A stretch of DNA of 28,714 bases from Candidatus Bathyarchaeota archaeon (GTDB lineage: Archaea; Thermoproteota; Bathyarchaeia; Bathyarchaeales; UBA233). The stretch is from assembly GCA_007050895.1 (NCBI GenBank), contig SMYP01000051.1, positions 3,039 through 31,752 on the forward strand, in the 5' to 3' direction. Below, one piece after another: positions 1 to 7,470 of the stretch. Under the pieces are notes generated by a model. The model was given only the letters and a program-made list of their open reading frames with translations. It was not told where the DNA came from and searched no databases. The stretch's first letter is position 1. Each line of letters opens with the position of its first letter. The position numbers and the translations under genes were made by a program.

Positions 1-342
1 CTAGCGCTGGTGACCATGCGTGCTTTCCCAAAAGAAAACATCATAAAAGAACTGAAAGTCTTCAATATGGCGAAATACTTCACGCATGTGGTTACCGCAT
101 TGGACACAAACAAACCCAAGCCTTCACCGGAAGCGCTGATAAAATGTGCAAAAGCCTTGGATGTTCAAATTTGCAACTGCATCATTGTTGGCGATTCGAT
201 CTCAGACATAAGAGCCGGAAAGGCAGCGGGCTCAAAAACAGTAGCAGTTCTATCAGGTCTCTTCTCTAGAGAAGAACTTGCCAAAGAGAATCCCGATTTG
301 ATAATAGAAGACCTTACTGTACTGCCAAAATTCATTGAGTAA
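1..342 (+). CDS. HAD-superfamily hydrolase, C-terminal part (5' end outside window)
   Basis: The reading frame is open from base 1, so the start lies upstream; the GTG at 10 is internal. The visible 113 codons are the C-terminal half of a HAD phosphatase of the phosphoglycolate phosphatase-like group. The motif III lysine lies in KPKPSPE, and motif IV is GDSISDIRAGKAAG, with its acidic residues binding Mg2+. The tail SGLFSREEL...PDLIIEDL is typical of this group. Motif I (the catalytic DxD) would be off the left edge. The family removes phosphate from small metabolites in the cytoplasm; the substrate cannot be read from this fragment. The fold is clear, the exact reaction is not. Confidence 0.85.
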   Translation, partial: LALVTMRAFPKENIIKELKVFNMAKYFTHVVTALDTNKPKPSPEALIKCAKALDVQICNCIIVGDSISDIRAGKAAGSKTVAVLSGLFSREELAKENPDLIIEDLTVLPKFIE

Positions 343-428
343 CATTCAATTTATAATTGTTAATATTTCCATAAAAGGAATATTGCTAAAAACTGCCTAA
401 AGCAGTTATATGCCGAAAGAAAATAAAG

Positions 429-440
429 TTTAATATAAAC
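429..440 (+). promoter_or_regulatory. TATA-box candidate for the gene at 486
   Basis: TTTAATATAAAC is an AT-rich archaeal TATA-like element about 50 bases ahead of the ATG at 486. It would place transcription start near 460-465 and leave a short leader holding the purine-rich GAGGGGGA ribosome-binding site at 474-481. Confidence 0.5.
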
Positions 441-485
441 CTCGTAATGTAAGTAACATGGAGAGGGCTTTAGAGGGGGATTCAT

Positions 486-1097
486 ATGAATTTCCTTGAA
501 ATAATGTTAGGGGAGAAACTAAGAGATGCGGATCCAGCCTTGGAAGTAACGGGCTCAGATCGCAAAGTGCTACAAGTAGTTTGTCAAGATTTCACAAACT
601 TCCTAAAGTTTCACTGGAATCTCATAGGAAAAGAAGCGAGCCAATGCGAACTGGTGGAAAAACTGGAGAAGCTTTTCAAAGAAAATCCATCTGAGCTAGA
701 GGAGTTCTTATCAGTCTGGACTGGAATATGGCTAAAGAAGTGGAAGCAGCGCGTGAAACTGCTCATAGGTCAGCAAAATGCGAGCAAATGGCGCAAAGCT
801 TCTAAGAACCTTCGTAACGCTGAGCCTCTGTGGAAAAAAGTTGAACGTAAACAGGAAATCCAAGAGGTTGTGGTAGCTACACTCATAAAGAACGGAGAAA
901 TCTGCGGTACGGAAATCCTCTCGGAAAATCTTCTAAAAATGGAGCTGGGCGAAAAAAGCATCAGACATCTAAAGGATAAAGAGAGACTTTTCACTGTCAT
1001 AAACAATGCTTTAAGAAAAGCACGGGGAATGGCTCAAAGTCAAGGTCCTCTAATTTTCGTCAAAATCGACAAAGGTTACTACGGCGCAATTAACTAG
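486..1097 (+). CDS. Hypothetical protein, basic, helical, possible winged-helix C-terminus
   Basis: A 203-residue protein I do not recognise. The ATG is preceded by a strong purine-rich ribosome-binding site (GAGGGGGA) and a TATA box, so it is probably a real single-gene transcript. The first 120 residues are predicted helical, rich in Trp, Lys and Glu (for example WTGIWLKKWKQRVKLL). Residues about 120-200 (QEVVVATLIKNGEI ... LFTVINNALRKARGMAQ ... FVKIDKGYYG) have the helix-helix-helix-strand rhythm of a winged-helix DNA-binding domain, but this is only a visual impression. It has no signal peptide or membrane segment. It runs convergent to the L37e-LSm pair with a 108-base gap. No function is assigned. 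Confidence 0.7.
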   Translation: MNFLEIMLGEKLRDADPALEVTGSDRKVLQVVCQDFTNFLKFHWNLIGKEASQCELVEKLEKLFKENPSELEEFLSVWTGIWLKKWKQRVKLLIGQQNASKWRKASKNLRNAEPLWKKVERKQEIQEVVVATLIKNGEICGTEILSENLLKMELGEKSIRHLKDKERLFTVINNALRKARGMAQSQGPLIFVKIDKGYYGAIN

Positions 1098-1205
1098 TAA
1101 AACCAATTAATATTACTGTTTTTATTAACGCTTTGCACTTTTTGGAGCTTTCTGCACAGAAGTGGAACGCTACATTAGCTAGCTTTAATCTTGATAGAAA
1201 ACGGT

Positions 1206-1394
1206 TTAAGCTATTCTTTGCCTTTGAAGCGTCTTTGTCTGCCAAGAGTATTTCCGCATAGTTGCAGATTCTCCGTAGCCACATGCGGCACACCGTTTTT
1301 TACGCACATGATAGGCGCGTCTTCCGCAACGCCTACAACGTATGTGCACAACTTTGCCTGAGCGTTTACCCATTGAAGGAGTGCCTTTACCCAC
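1206..1394 (-). CDS. rpl37e: 50S ribosomal protein L37e
   Basis: A 62-residue zinc-ribbon ribosomal protein of the archaeal/eukaryotic large subunit. It shows the family N-terminus [10 protein letters not shown] and two Cys pairs (CRRC and CAAC) that bind one Zn2+ and sit on 23S rRNA. The length matches the family. The start is a GTG; its ribosome-binding site (GGTGA) overlaps the stop codon of the upstream LSm gene, only six bases away, so the two genes are translationally coupled. The LSm-L37e pairing is common in archaeal genomes and supports both calls. Confidence 0.97.
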   Translation of the reverse strand: MGKGTPSMGKRSGKVVHIRCRRCGRRAYHVRKKRCAACGYGESATMRKYSWQTKTLQRQRIA

Positions 1395-1400
1395 TGGTTA

Positions 1401-1628
1401 TCACCTAGGCGGGGGCGAGATAAGGACCACGTTGTCACCGCGGACGATTATAAGTCCTAGTTTTCTCGTACTTTCAATGTTTGTAGTATCATCTGTTTCT
1501 TCCAAAACGAGGTTTAGATGCTGGTCGAAACCCTTCAGTCGTCCACGCAGGCTTTTGCCGCCCTTCAAACGGACGAGAACGATTTTACCCAAGTTCTGTT
1601 CAAGTATGTCAGTCGTCATTTCGCTCAT
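1401..1628 (-). CDS. Sm-like (LSm/SmAP) RNA-binding protein
   Basis: A 75-residue archaeal Sm-like protein when started at the ATG at 1628 (MSEMTTDIL); a GTG three codons earlier is also possible. The Sm1 motif runs through LGKIVLVRLKGGKSLRGRLKGFDQHLNLVLEE and the Sm2 motif is IIVRGDNVVLIS. Such proteins form six- or seven-membered rings that bind U-rich RNA and take part in RNA processing. It is the first gene of the LSm-L37e operon. A TATA-like GTTTAAATG lies near 1676-1684 on this strand. No ribosome-binding site is evident, which fits a short-leader archaeal transcript. Confidence 0.95.
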   Translation of the reverse strand: MSEMTTDILEQNLGKIVLVRLKGGKSLRGRLKGFDQHLNLVLEETDDTTNIESTRKLGLIIVRGDNVVLISPPPR

Positions 1629-1825
1629 TTTGAACACTCATGTCGCTTTATGTCATGTACTACTTGAACTTTTCACATTTAAACCTATCTAAGCAAGAAG
1701 ACATGATTTCTGGAATTTAGTGCTACGGATTGTCAGTTCATTCTAGCGTTTAAGTGTTGATTTAGTATGGGCGGTGATTTGATATTTCTAATCTTGATTG
1801 ACCTGCCTCTATTTGTCACAGAAGA

Positions 1826-1836
1826 GTTATAAGTAT
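1826..1836 (+). promoter_or_regulatory. TATA-box candidate for the antiporter
   Basis: GTTATAAGTAT is an archaeal TATA-like element ahead of the antiporter gene. Predicted transcription start is near 1857-1860. The rest of 1638-1960 has no ORF I would defend; its left end holds the LSm promoter. Confidence 0.4.
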
Positions 1837-1960
1837 CATTCAAGCTTTTAGGGAATAATCAGAAGGCGCAACAAACGAAAGCGAGACCTGCTTATCTAAT
1901 CCAACACTGTCTCACAAGCTTTACTCGTGGAGGCTTCTAGCTCTGGATTATGTTTTTCTT

Positions 1961-3169
1961 TTGATATCTGTAACGTTTGCTTTCTCATTCGGTACGGGTT
2001 TCCTATTAGAGAAGTATCTGAGGATGCCTTGGATGTTCTCAGCTTTATTTTTAGGCATAATTCTCTCTTCATTGAACCTCTTTCATTTGACACTTCAAGA
2101 TGAAACTTTTAATGTGTTATCTACAATGGGTATGCTATTCCTGCTCTTTATGATAGGTTTTAATCTGGAAATTGGACAGATGAAACGCTTTGGAACACAC
2201 ATCCTAAAGGGGGCAATACTAATTGTAGGTCTTGAAGCCACTATTGTGGGAGCACTTCTGTTCTTTATGTTTCCTGATCAGATAGGAAACTCGCCATTAG
2301 TAGCAATTGTTGTCGCTCTTTCTTTTGCAACTGTAGGTGAAGCTGTACTTTTGCCTATACTGGCAAAATTTAATCTGCTTAAAACTAATTTTGGTCAACT
2401 AACTTTGGGAATAGGAACTCTAGATGACATTTTGGAAGTTTTAACTCTCATAATGATTCCGTTCTTACCGATATTTCTTCCGTCGCTAAATATTCAAGGT
2501 TTTCCAGATCCCGTCTTTGTTATAATAGACCTTATTGGTATTTTCATTCTCACTATTATTTTAGTAAAAATCGCGTCAAGAGTAAAACATGTTTTGAGTA
2601 ATAACTTGCATTTTAGTTTTATTCGTCCCCTCTTAATCATGCTCATATTCTTTTCTTTTGTGGTTGTAGGGGGCTTCGTTTTTGAAAGTTTGGCTGCTAT
2701 CAGCGCGATTTTCGGAGGTATTGTTGCCAGAAATATGTTGCCTACAGAGAACTTTCAAAGTGATGAAAAGGTCGTCAACTTCTTAGGATACATCGTTTTG
2801 TCACCCATGTTTTTCCTGAGTGTTGGAGCAAGCATGTCGTTTGAATCGATCCTGGTTTATCCCATTCTGATAATTGTTATATTGATTTCTACGATTGGGT
2901 CAAAATTATCTGGTTCGTTTCTGCTTTTTCGCAAATTGCTCGGAAAGAAACAGTCTTTACTTTTGGGTCTTGGTCTAAGTGTAAGATTTAGTACGGGGCT
3001 AATTGTGCAATACGTGTTGCTTATTTCAGGGTTGATTACGCTGGATTTGTATTCAGGACTTATAGCTTCGGCAGTGGTTATGACACCGATAATATTGGTT
3101 ATGCTTCCATGGGCTTTATGCAGAGAAAAAGATGGATTATGTAATCGCAGTTATGGAATCAAGTCTTAA
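1961..3169 (+). CDS. CPA2-family Na+(K+)/H+ antiporter, membrane domain only
   Basis: A polytopic membrane protein of at least 402 residues with about 12-13 hydrophobic segments, related to the membrane half of KefB/NapA-type monovalent cation/proton antiporters. The family's paired acidic residues in a membrane helix are visible as Asp155-Asp156 in GTLDDILEV. There is no TrkA-N or other cytoplasmic nucleotide-binding domain, so it is the short form. The TTG at 1961 is the first canonical start, but it cuts the first membrane helix short. The frame stays open back to 1859, encoding LALDYVFL just ahead, so the true start is probably upstream at a non-canonical codon, or a small frameshift hides it. 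A small membrane ORF follows after 17 bases. Family call is good; ion specificity is unknown. Confidence 0.85.
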   Translation: MISVTFAFSFGTGFLLEKYLRMPWMFSALFLGIILSSLNLFHLTLQDETFNVLSTMGMLFLLFMIGFNLEIGQMKRFGTHILKGAILIVGLEATIVGALLFFMFPDQIGNSPLVAIVVALSFATVGEAVLLPILAKFNLLKTNFGQLTLGIGTLDDILEVLTLIMIPFLPIFLPSLNIQGFPDPVFVIIDLIGIFILTIILVKIASRVKHVLSNNLHFSFIRPLLIMLIFFSFVVVGGFVFESLAAISAIFGGIVARNMLPTENFQSDEKVVNFLGYIVLSPMFFLSVGASMSFESILVYPILIIVILISTIGSKLSGSFLLFRKLLGKKQSLLLGLGLSVRFSTGLIVQYVLLISGLITLDLYSGLIASAVVMTPIILVMLPWALCREKDGLCNRSYGIKS

Positions 3170-3186
3170 ATGTAGGAACAGACAAA

Positions 3187-3357
3187 ATGGGACAACTATC
3201 GATAGTTGGAATCTTGATTATTTTGTTAGACTTCATACCTCTTACTCGGGGTTTGGCTATGTCCAAGGGTTTTTTTCAATCCAAGTTTGTTAAAATAGCA
3301 CTCCCAATATGGCTCATGATGCTTGCTCTCGGAATCGGTTTGAATATATTTCTTTAA
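3187..3357 (+). CDS. Small two-helix membrane protein (56 aa)
   Basis: An ATG-started, 56-codon ORF 17 bases behind the antiporter stop. It encodes two hydrophobic stretches (IVGILIILLDFIPLTRG and ALPIWLMMLALGIGLNIFL) joined by a basic loop (SKGFFQSKFVK), and ends in TAA ahead of a seven-T tract. A weak AGGA lies about 8-12 bases before the ATG. Position and content suggest a small accessory subunit of the antiporter. It has no family I recognise. It could instead be the degraded end of a longer gene. Confidence 0.55.
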   Translation: MGQLSIVGILIILLDFIPLTRGLAMSKGFFQSKFVKIALPIWLMMLALGIGLNIFL

Positions 3358-3413
3358 CCTAAAATGTTATAGTTTAGTTTTGAATTCAGTCAAAAATTAA
3401 AAGATTATTGAGA

Positions 3414-3420
3414 TTTTTTT
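3414..3420 (+). terminator. T-tract terminator after the antiporter unit
   Basis: Seven consecutive T on the + strand, 57 bases after the small ORF, fit an archaeal oligo-T transcription terminator. They lie between the antiporter unit and the oppositely oriented peroxiredoxin. Confidence 0.45.
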
Positions 3421-3496
3421 CTAGCTCGATAATATTATACGACCAATCTTGAATTTGGGTTAGTCCGTAAATACATTGGAAATTGAGCCCTTGTTA

Positions 3497-3973
3497 TCAA
3501 ATTTTTTTCAAAATGTCTTCTATTGCATAATAATCGGGTTCTACTGACGGGTCATCTGTTGTCCAGACATAACGAACTATAACGTTTTTATCAACAACGA
3601 AAATGGAGCGCTTGGCAACTGTATAACCTTTTATATCCGCAAAATCAGGAGCCTCGATACCGAATAATTTTATTACTTCGCGGTTAATGTCACTCAAAAT
3701 TGGAAAAACCAGTTTGTTCTTTTCAGCGAAAGCCTTATTCGAAAATGGGTCGTTCACGCTTATTCCGATGATCTGAGCTTTCAGGTCGACTAGTCTTGCC
3801 ATTGAATCTCGGAAAGCGCACATTTCTTTTGTGCAAACTGAGGTGAACGCGCTGACAAAAAAGGCTAGTATAATATTCTGATTTGAAAAATCTCGCAAGC
3901 TTCTGAATTCTAAATTGGTGTCTGGTAAAATGAAGTCAGGTGCTTTGTCTCCAACCTTAATTTGTTTTGACAT
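3497..3973 (-). CDS. Peroxiredoxin (AhpC/TSA family, PrxQ/AhpE-like)
   Basis: A 158-residue cytoplasmic thiol peroxidase that would reduce H2O2 and organic peroxides. Counted from the longer TTG start at 3988, the peroxidatic cysteine is Cys52 in FTSVCTKEMCAFRD. A second Cys five residues later (Cys57) is the spacing of atypical 2-Cys PrxQ-type enzymes. The opening VGDKAPDFILPDTN and the strand SIFVVDKNVIVRYVW are family landmarks. I prefer the ATG at 3973 (MSKQIKVGDKAPDF) to the TTG. A TATA-like element lies at 4010-4019. It stands alone on this strand, and its reductant partner is not in the window. Confidence 0.95.
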   Translation of the reverse strand: MSKQIKVGDKAPDFILPDTNLEFRSLRDFSNQNIILAFFVSAFTSVCTKEMCAFRDSMARLVDLKAQIIGISVNDPFSNKAFAEKNKLVFPILSDINREVIKLFGIEAPDFADIKGYTVAKRSIFVVDKNVIVRYVWTTDDPSVEPDYYAIEDILKKI

Positions 3974-4009
3974 TTGAAAAGCGCTCAAAACACAAATAGT
4001 GAAAGGACT

Positions 4010-4019
4010 ATTAATAAAT
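4010..4019 (-). promoter_or_regulatory. TATA-box candidate for peroxiredoxin
   Basis: Read on the minus strand, TTTATTAATA lies about 37-46 bases upstream of the ATG at 3973, predicting a short leader. The remainder of 3989-4238 is AT-rich, with TATA-like stretches near 4096-4105 and 4198-4207 that could serve the + strand gene at 4239. Confidence 0.5.
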
Positions 4020-4238
4020 AATCTGTTTTTATCAAATATCGAGTGTTGCTTTTGAATCTGGTTTCCAGAAATAGCAAGAACAGCTCCAATGAATCAGTTA
4101 TAAGTAGTTGGTTGTAACACTTGAGTACCCAATAATCTAAGAAGAAACGATTTAGCTAAATGTTTTTTTTCGTAAATAAATTTCATTCAACAACTAACTA
4201 TTTAAGCTCGCAGAGATTCATATTTTCCATGAGGATAA

Positions 4239-5747
4239 TTGGAATCCAAAAGCAGTTCACTTATTGCTTACAATGTTTTGGAAAAGAGAATTATCAATTC
4301 GGGATTTTGCACGTTGTGCGGAGCATGTGAAGCCGCTTGCCCAACAAGTGCATTGCACATACAAAAAGAAAGAGTACAACATTTGCATGACTGCTCGGAA
4401 GATATTGATATATGTCCAATTTGTTACGAAATATGTCCTCATTCTGAAGCCCTCTTGCTCAGAAGCTTAAGTTTTGTTGCAGATGCACCTGTCAAGAATG
4501 AGGCATTGGGTTATTATCGAAAGATTGTGCTCGCTCAAGCGGTAGATTCAAAGCTGAGAGAACAGAGTAATGGAGGAGCTGTAGTTACTGCATTACTGAA
4601 ATATGGAATCGAAACTGAATTTTTCGACAGTGCAATAGTTTCTCAGACTCACCCGGAAAACCCCGCTAAGCCCAAACCTTCAGTAGCTTTAGTGCCTGAT
4701 GACATACTCTCAGCGATAGGCAGCAAGTTTTTTCCCTCCTCAGTCGCAAAGGCTTATGGAAGCGCTGTATATGGGCATGGAAAAACGTCGATAGCCTTCG
4801 TAGGTGTGCCCTGTCATGTGCTGGCTCTTCGTAAAATGGAGGCGTGGCAACATAAGATCATTGACCATTTGAAGATAACAATTGGTCTTTTCTGTTTTGG
4901 GACCTTTTCGTTTAGCCCTTTGCTGGATTATATAAAAGAGAAATATAAAATCAAGCCTTCAGAAATCATTCGATTGCGATTATCTTCAACGTTTGAGGTT
5001 CATACTAAAAACGGTATCGTCCAAATACCGCTACCCGAAATTGAAAAACACATTTTGCCTAGCTGCCGTACATGCACGGACTTTGCTTCTGAACTTGCGG
5101 ATATATCAGTTGGAGGGGCTTATCCACTGCCGGACTGGTCAATTGTTATAATTCGAACTAAAGCGGGGGAAGATTTCTTTTACAAAGCAGTTGAAGACGG
5201 TGTGATTAGTACTTGGGTCATAGAGCAGGAGCCAAAAGTTTATGAGCGAATAGCGGTTGCGGCAATGCAAAAGAGAAAGGCTGCTCTCAATGAGGCCAAA
5301 AAAATGGAAGAGATTTACGGCTATTTGCCAGTTCTGATGCTAAGAGAAACGGACGCTCTGGCTAAAATCAAGATTGAAGATATAATGACCAAGAACGTCA
5401 CAACCATCCCGCAAGATATGACTATAAAGCAATTCTTAGATTATGTGGCTAAACATCATCATATAAGCTATCCAATTATAAACGAAAAAGGCGAGGCTGT
5501 TGGGTGGGCGATCTTGGAAGAAGCGTCGAGTGTACCGAAAACGAATAGAGATACCACGCTTGTCGGTCAAATATCACGGCGGAAACCAGTCGTTGCTTAT
5601 ACTGACGAAACTGCGTTGGACGCTTTTAAGAGAATGAGCGAAAACGAAACAGGTCGTCTTCTCATTTTTGATCGAGCAAATCCAAAAAGACTTTTAGGCA
5701 TAGTTACTAAAACCGATCTGATGCACACATTGACAAGACAATGTTAG
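4239..5747 (+). CDS. FrhB/FpoF-like coenzyme F420 oxidoreductase with N-terminal ferredoxin and C-terminal CBS pair
   Basis: A 502-residue protein starting at TTG, chosen because GAGGAT sits five bases upstream. Residues 20-70 hold two [4Fe-4S] motifs (Cys24/27/30/34, and a second set around Cys52/59/62/66). Residues 85-345 match the FrhB/FpoF family, which carries flavin and oxidises or reduces coenzyme F420: SNGGAVVTALL, FVGVPCHVLALRK and LPSCRTCTDFASELADISVGG are its landmarks. Residues about 372-502 form two CBS domains (IEDIMTKNVTTIPQDMTI; LLGIVTKTDLM), which usually sense adenine nucleotides. The F420 subunit feeding Fpo complexes belongs to this family and is often encoded away from the operon, so this may deliver electrons to the downstream complex. 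The CBS fusion is unusual; the exact acceptor is unknown. Confidence 0.88.
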   Translation: MESKSSSLIAYNVLEKRIINSGFCTLCGACEAACPTSALHIQKERVQHLHDCSEDIDICPICYEICPHSEALLLRSLSFVADAPVKNEALGYYRKIVLAQAVDSKLREQSNGGAVVTALLKYGIETEFFDSAIVSQTHPENPAKPKPSVALVPDDILSAIGSKFFPSSVAKAYGSAVYGHGKTSIAFVGVPCHVLALRKMEAWQHKIIDHLKITIGLFCFGTFSFSPLLDYIKEKYKIKPSEIIRLRLSSTFEVHTKNGIVQIPLPEIEKHILPSCRTCTDFASELADISVGGAYPLPDWSIVIIRTKAGEDFFYKAVEDGVISTWVIEQEPKVYERIAVAAMQKRKAALNEAKKMEEIYGYLPVLMLRETDALAKIKIEDIMTKNVTTIPQDMTIKQFLDYVAKHHHISYPIINEKGEAVGWAILEEASSVPKTNRDTTLVGQISRRKPVVAYTDETALDAFKRMSENETGRLLIFDRANPKRLLGIVTKTDLMHTLTRQC

Positions 5748-5845
5748 AGTTTTGTCTGAAAAAAAGGAGATTCTCAATAATAATAGCGAATGCTAATAAA
5801 TCTCCATAACAATATTAACAATTAGAGCTTGTGAAGTGAAGAAAA

Positions 5846-6058
5846 ATGGTCGATACTCGTAAGACTAAAAACTACAGCTGTGTAAAGTGTGGGGAAACTT
5901 TTGAAGTACATCCTCCAGATGACCTACACACAACTGCCTCTAGAATTGAAAGAGAATGCGGACAAAATGTTAAAATCGAGTATGAATGCAAAAAGTGCGG
6001 TAATCTTAACACCATTTATTGGTGCCGGCGGGGTCGACATCCTGATTGGTACGCCTAG
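5846..6058 (+). CDS. Small zinc-ribbon protein
   Basis: A 70-residue cytoplasmic protein with two Cys pairs (CVKC near residue 12 and CKKC near residue 48) that form a classic zinc ribbon, plus extra Cys at ECGQ and YWC. Ribosome-binding purines (GTGAAG) precede the ATG. Such small ribbons are common in archaea as RNA- or protein-binding modules. No partner can be read from the context: the gene lies 98 bases after the FrhB-CBS gene on the same strand, so co-transcription is possible. Confidence 0.75.
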   Translation: MVDTRKTKNYSCVKCGETFEVHPPDDLHTTASRIERECGQNVKIEYECKKCGNLNTIYWCRRGRHPDWYA

Positions 6059-6255
6059 TTTTCCGCTAATCACTCAAAAGCAAAATATTGTTCGCAATCT
6101 ATTTAGCGATAGCTAAAGACTTCTGTATCATCCACAGGTTATAAGCCTGAGTTTTCATAATTGAAACAACTCTTGAAGGAAGCTTTTTTGTCAAAGGGAC
6201 AATAAGAAAAATATTATTAGTTAATATGGCGTAATAACAAACAAGCGGTTTGTAT

Positions 6256-6735
6256 ATGAACAGCCAAAGAGTTCAGAGTGACGTGGAAACTGAAAGATTT
6301 GAACATAGCAACTTAACTATTACGCTAATGGTGATTATAGCAGTATTGGCAGCTCTGGGTGTGATCTTTACTCCAAGGCAAACCGAGATCCTATCCTTTT
6401 TCGACGAAACAATTTCAACTTTGCTCAACGTGGCAACCGAAATGCTCTATTTGCTCGGTGGCGCGCTAATATTCTTTGGCGTCCTCCTAATATCCGTTCG
6501 ATTCATTAAAATCAAACTGAAAGACCCCTACAAGCCTTCAGGGGTATCCCGCTTCCTTTCAGGTTACTTGACTCTTAGTCTTGAGTTTTTTATTGGCGCT
6601 GAAATCATAAAAACAGTGATTGTAAGAGATCCGGAAGAGTTTTACCTGCTTATATTGGTGATTTTCAGTAGAGGCCTTTTCAGCCTGATTCTTTTCCTGG
6701 AAAGAAGGTGGCATGGAACAGCAGAAACAGAATAG
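6256..6735 (+). CDS. DUF1622 family membrane protein
   Basis: A 159-residue membrane protein with four hydrophobic segments. The block GGALIFFGVLLISVRFIKIKLKD ... RFLSGYLTLSLEFFIGAEIIKTVI ... LLILVIFSRGLFSLILFLE follows the DUF1622 pattern (first and last segments shortened here). The ATG at 6256 is preferred to the TTG two codons upstream. A TATA-like GGTTATAAGCC lies at 6137-6147. The family has no established function. The gene lies about 400 bases ahead of the hydrogenase operon with a probable break in transcription between them. Confidence 0.85.
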   Translation: MNSQRVQSDVETERFEHSNLTITLMVIIAVLAALGVIFTPRQTEILSFFDETISTLLNVATEMLYLLGGALIFFGVLLISVRFIKIKLKDPYKPSGVSRFLSGYLTLSLEFFIGAEIIKTVIVRDPEEFYLLILVIFSRGLFSLILFLERRWHGTAETE

Positions 6736-6872
6736 CCCGCTTTTCTGAAAAATTGATATTTATCATGTTCGTTATGGTTCCTTTTGTAGGTGAAACATAC
6801 ATCAAACAGAATTTGTTGGTCAAGACTTAAATCTAAGTGCATGTTTTCATAGAGAATTAGCTCGGAGTCCTA

Positions 6873-7130
6873 ATGGCTACGATAGAAAATAAAAATAAGA
6901 AATCTCTCAATTCGTATCTCGCGGAAAAAATTTTTTTAAATGAGTTGATGTTAAGTCCGAGTTATAGTCAACACATATTTATTTCAAACAACACTGCTTT
7001 CACTTGCATTCACAAAAGAGTTCAATTGAATAGCATTTGCAGACTGGTATCGAAAATCATTTATGATAACCATAAAAAACATTTTGAGCAAAAACTGATG
7101 GTGAAAAACAAAAACCAAGGAGGCATTTAA
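6873..7130 (+). CDS. Doubtful 85-aa ORF in the leader of the hydrogenase operon
   Basis: This ATG-started ORF has a possible GGAG ten bases upstream and ends at the ribosome-binding site of the next gene. The product is basic, Asn/Lys/Ser-rich, with no recognisable domain, signal or membrane helix. Codon use looks like untranslated AT-rich DNA. The stretch 6736-7143 otherwise holds only promoter-like sequence: TATA candidates near 6824-6832 (ACTTAAATC) and 7068-7078 (CATAAAAAAC), the latter well placed to start the operon. I include it because it may be a leader ORF, but a chance ORF is more likely. Confidence 0.2.
   Translation: MATIENKNKKSLNSYLAEKIFLNELMLSPSYSQHIFISNNTAFTCIHKRVQLNSICRLVSKIIYDNHKKHFEQKLMVKNKNQGGI
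7117..7123 (+). promoter_or_regulatory. Perfect Shine-Dalgarno AAGGAGG ahead of subunit A
   Basis: This consensus ribosome-binding site ends 20 bases before the first ATG of subunit A (7144), too far for normal use. At the usual spacing of 8 bases the in-frame codon is ATT at 7132, so translation may begin at a non-canonical ATT, adding the residues IFIE (Met-FIE) to the N-terminus. Confidence 0.6.
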
Positions 7131-7143
7131 TATTTTCATTGAA

Positions 7144-7470
7144 ATGATATTGGCGTTTCTGCTCATTTTGTCTGCTGCACTGTTCATCTATGTGCTCGGT
7201 CGTCACGCATCACCCAAACATAATCAAAGCGAAAACGAGCGGGCAGAGTACGCTTGCGGAGAAAAAGCACCAATCCAGAGGATTAAAATCAACATAACAT
7301 CGTACAGGTACCTCATATACTTCGCAATCTTTGACTCCTCAGTTTTGCTGCTTGCTTTTTCCGCGCTTTCTGCGGAAGGAGTTAACGTACCTCTTCTAAT
7401 TCTTTATCTCTTCATAATGTTGGCGTCGAGTCTCGTTCTTTTTGAAGGAGGCAAAGACCAATATGAGTAA
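7144..7470 (+). CDS. Complex-I-like subunit A (NuoA/FpoA/ND3 family)
   Basis: A 108-residue membrane protein with three hydrophobic segments, first gene of the ten-gene complex. The loop after helix 1 has the family's conserved Cys in YACGEKAP, equivalent to the ND3 loop that contacts the quinone site in complex I. Helix 2 has FDSSVLLL where complex I normally has an FD-x-E type sequence: the Asp stays, the Glu is lost. A true start may lie four codons upstream at ATT 7132 (see the ribosome-binding site entry). Its end overlaps subunit B by eight bases. NuoA-type subunits are characteristic of complex I/Fpo and absent from the simplest Ech-type hydrogenases, so its presence here is informative. 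Confidence 0.93.
   Translation: MILAFLLILSAALFIYVLGRHASPKHNQSENERAEYACGEKAPIQRIKINITSYRYLIYFAIFDSSVLLLAFSALSAEGVNVPLLILYLFIMLASSLVLFEGGKDQYE

Noticed and set aside
5889..6116. ORF of 75 codons over the zinc ribbon in another frame
   Set aside because: The overlapping frame has the Cys-pair zinc ribbon and a ribosome-binding site; this one has no domain.
7442..7462. Longer N-terminus for subunit B (MKEAKTN)
   Set aside because: The ATG at 7463 has an ideal GAAGGAGG upstream and the family N-terminus begins there.
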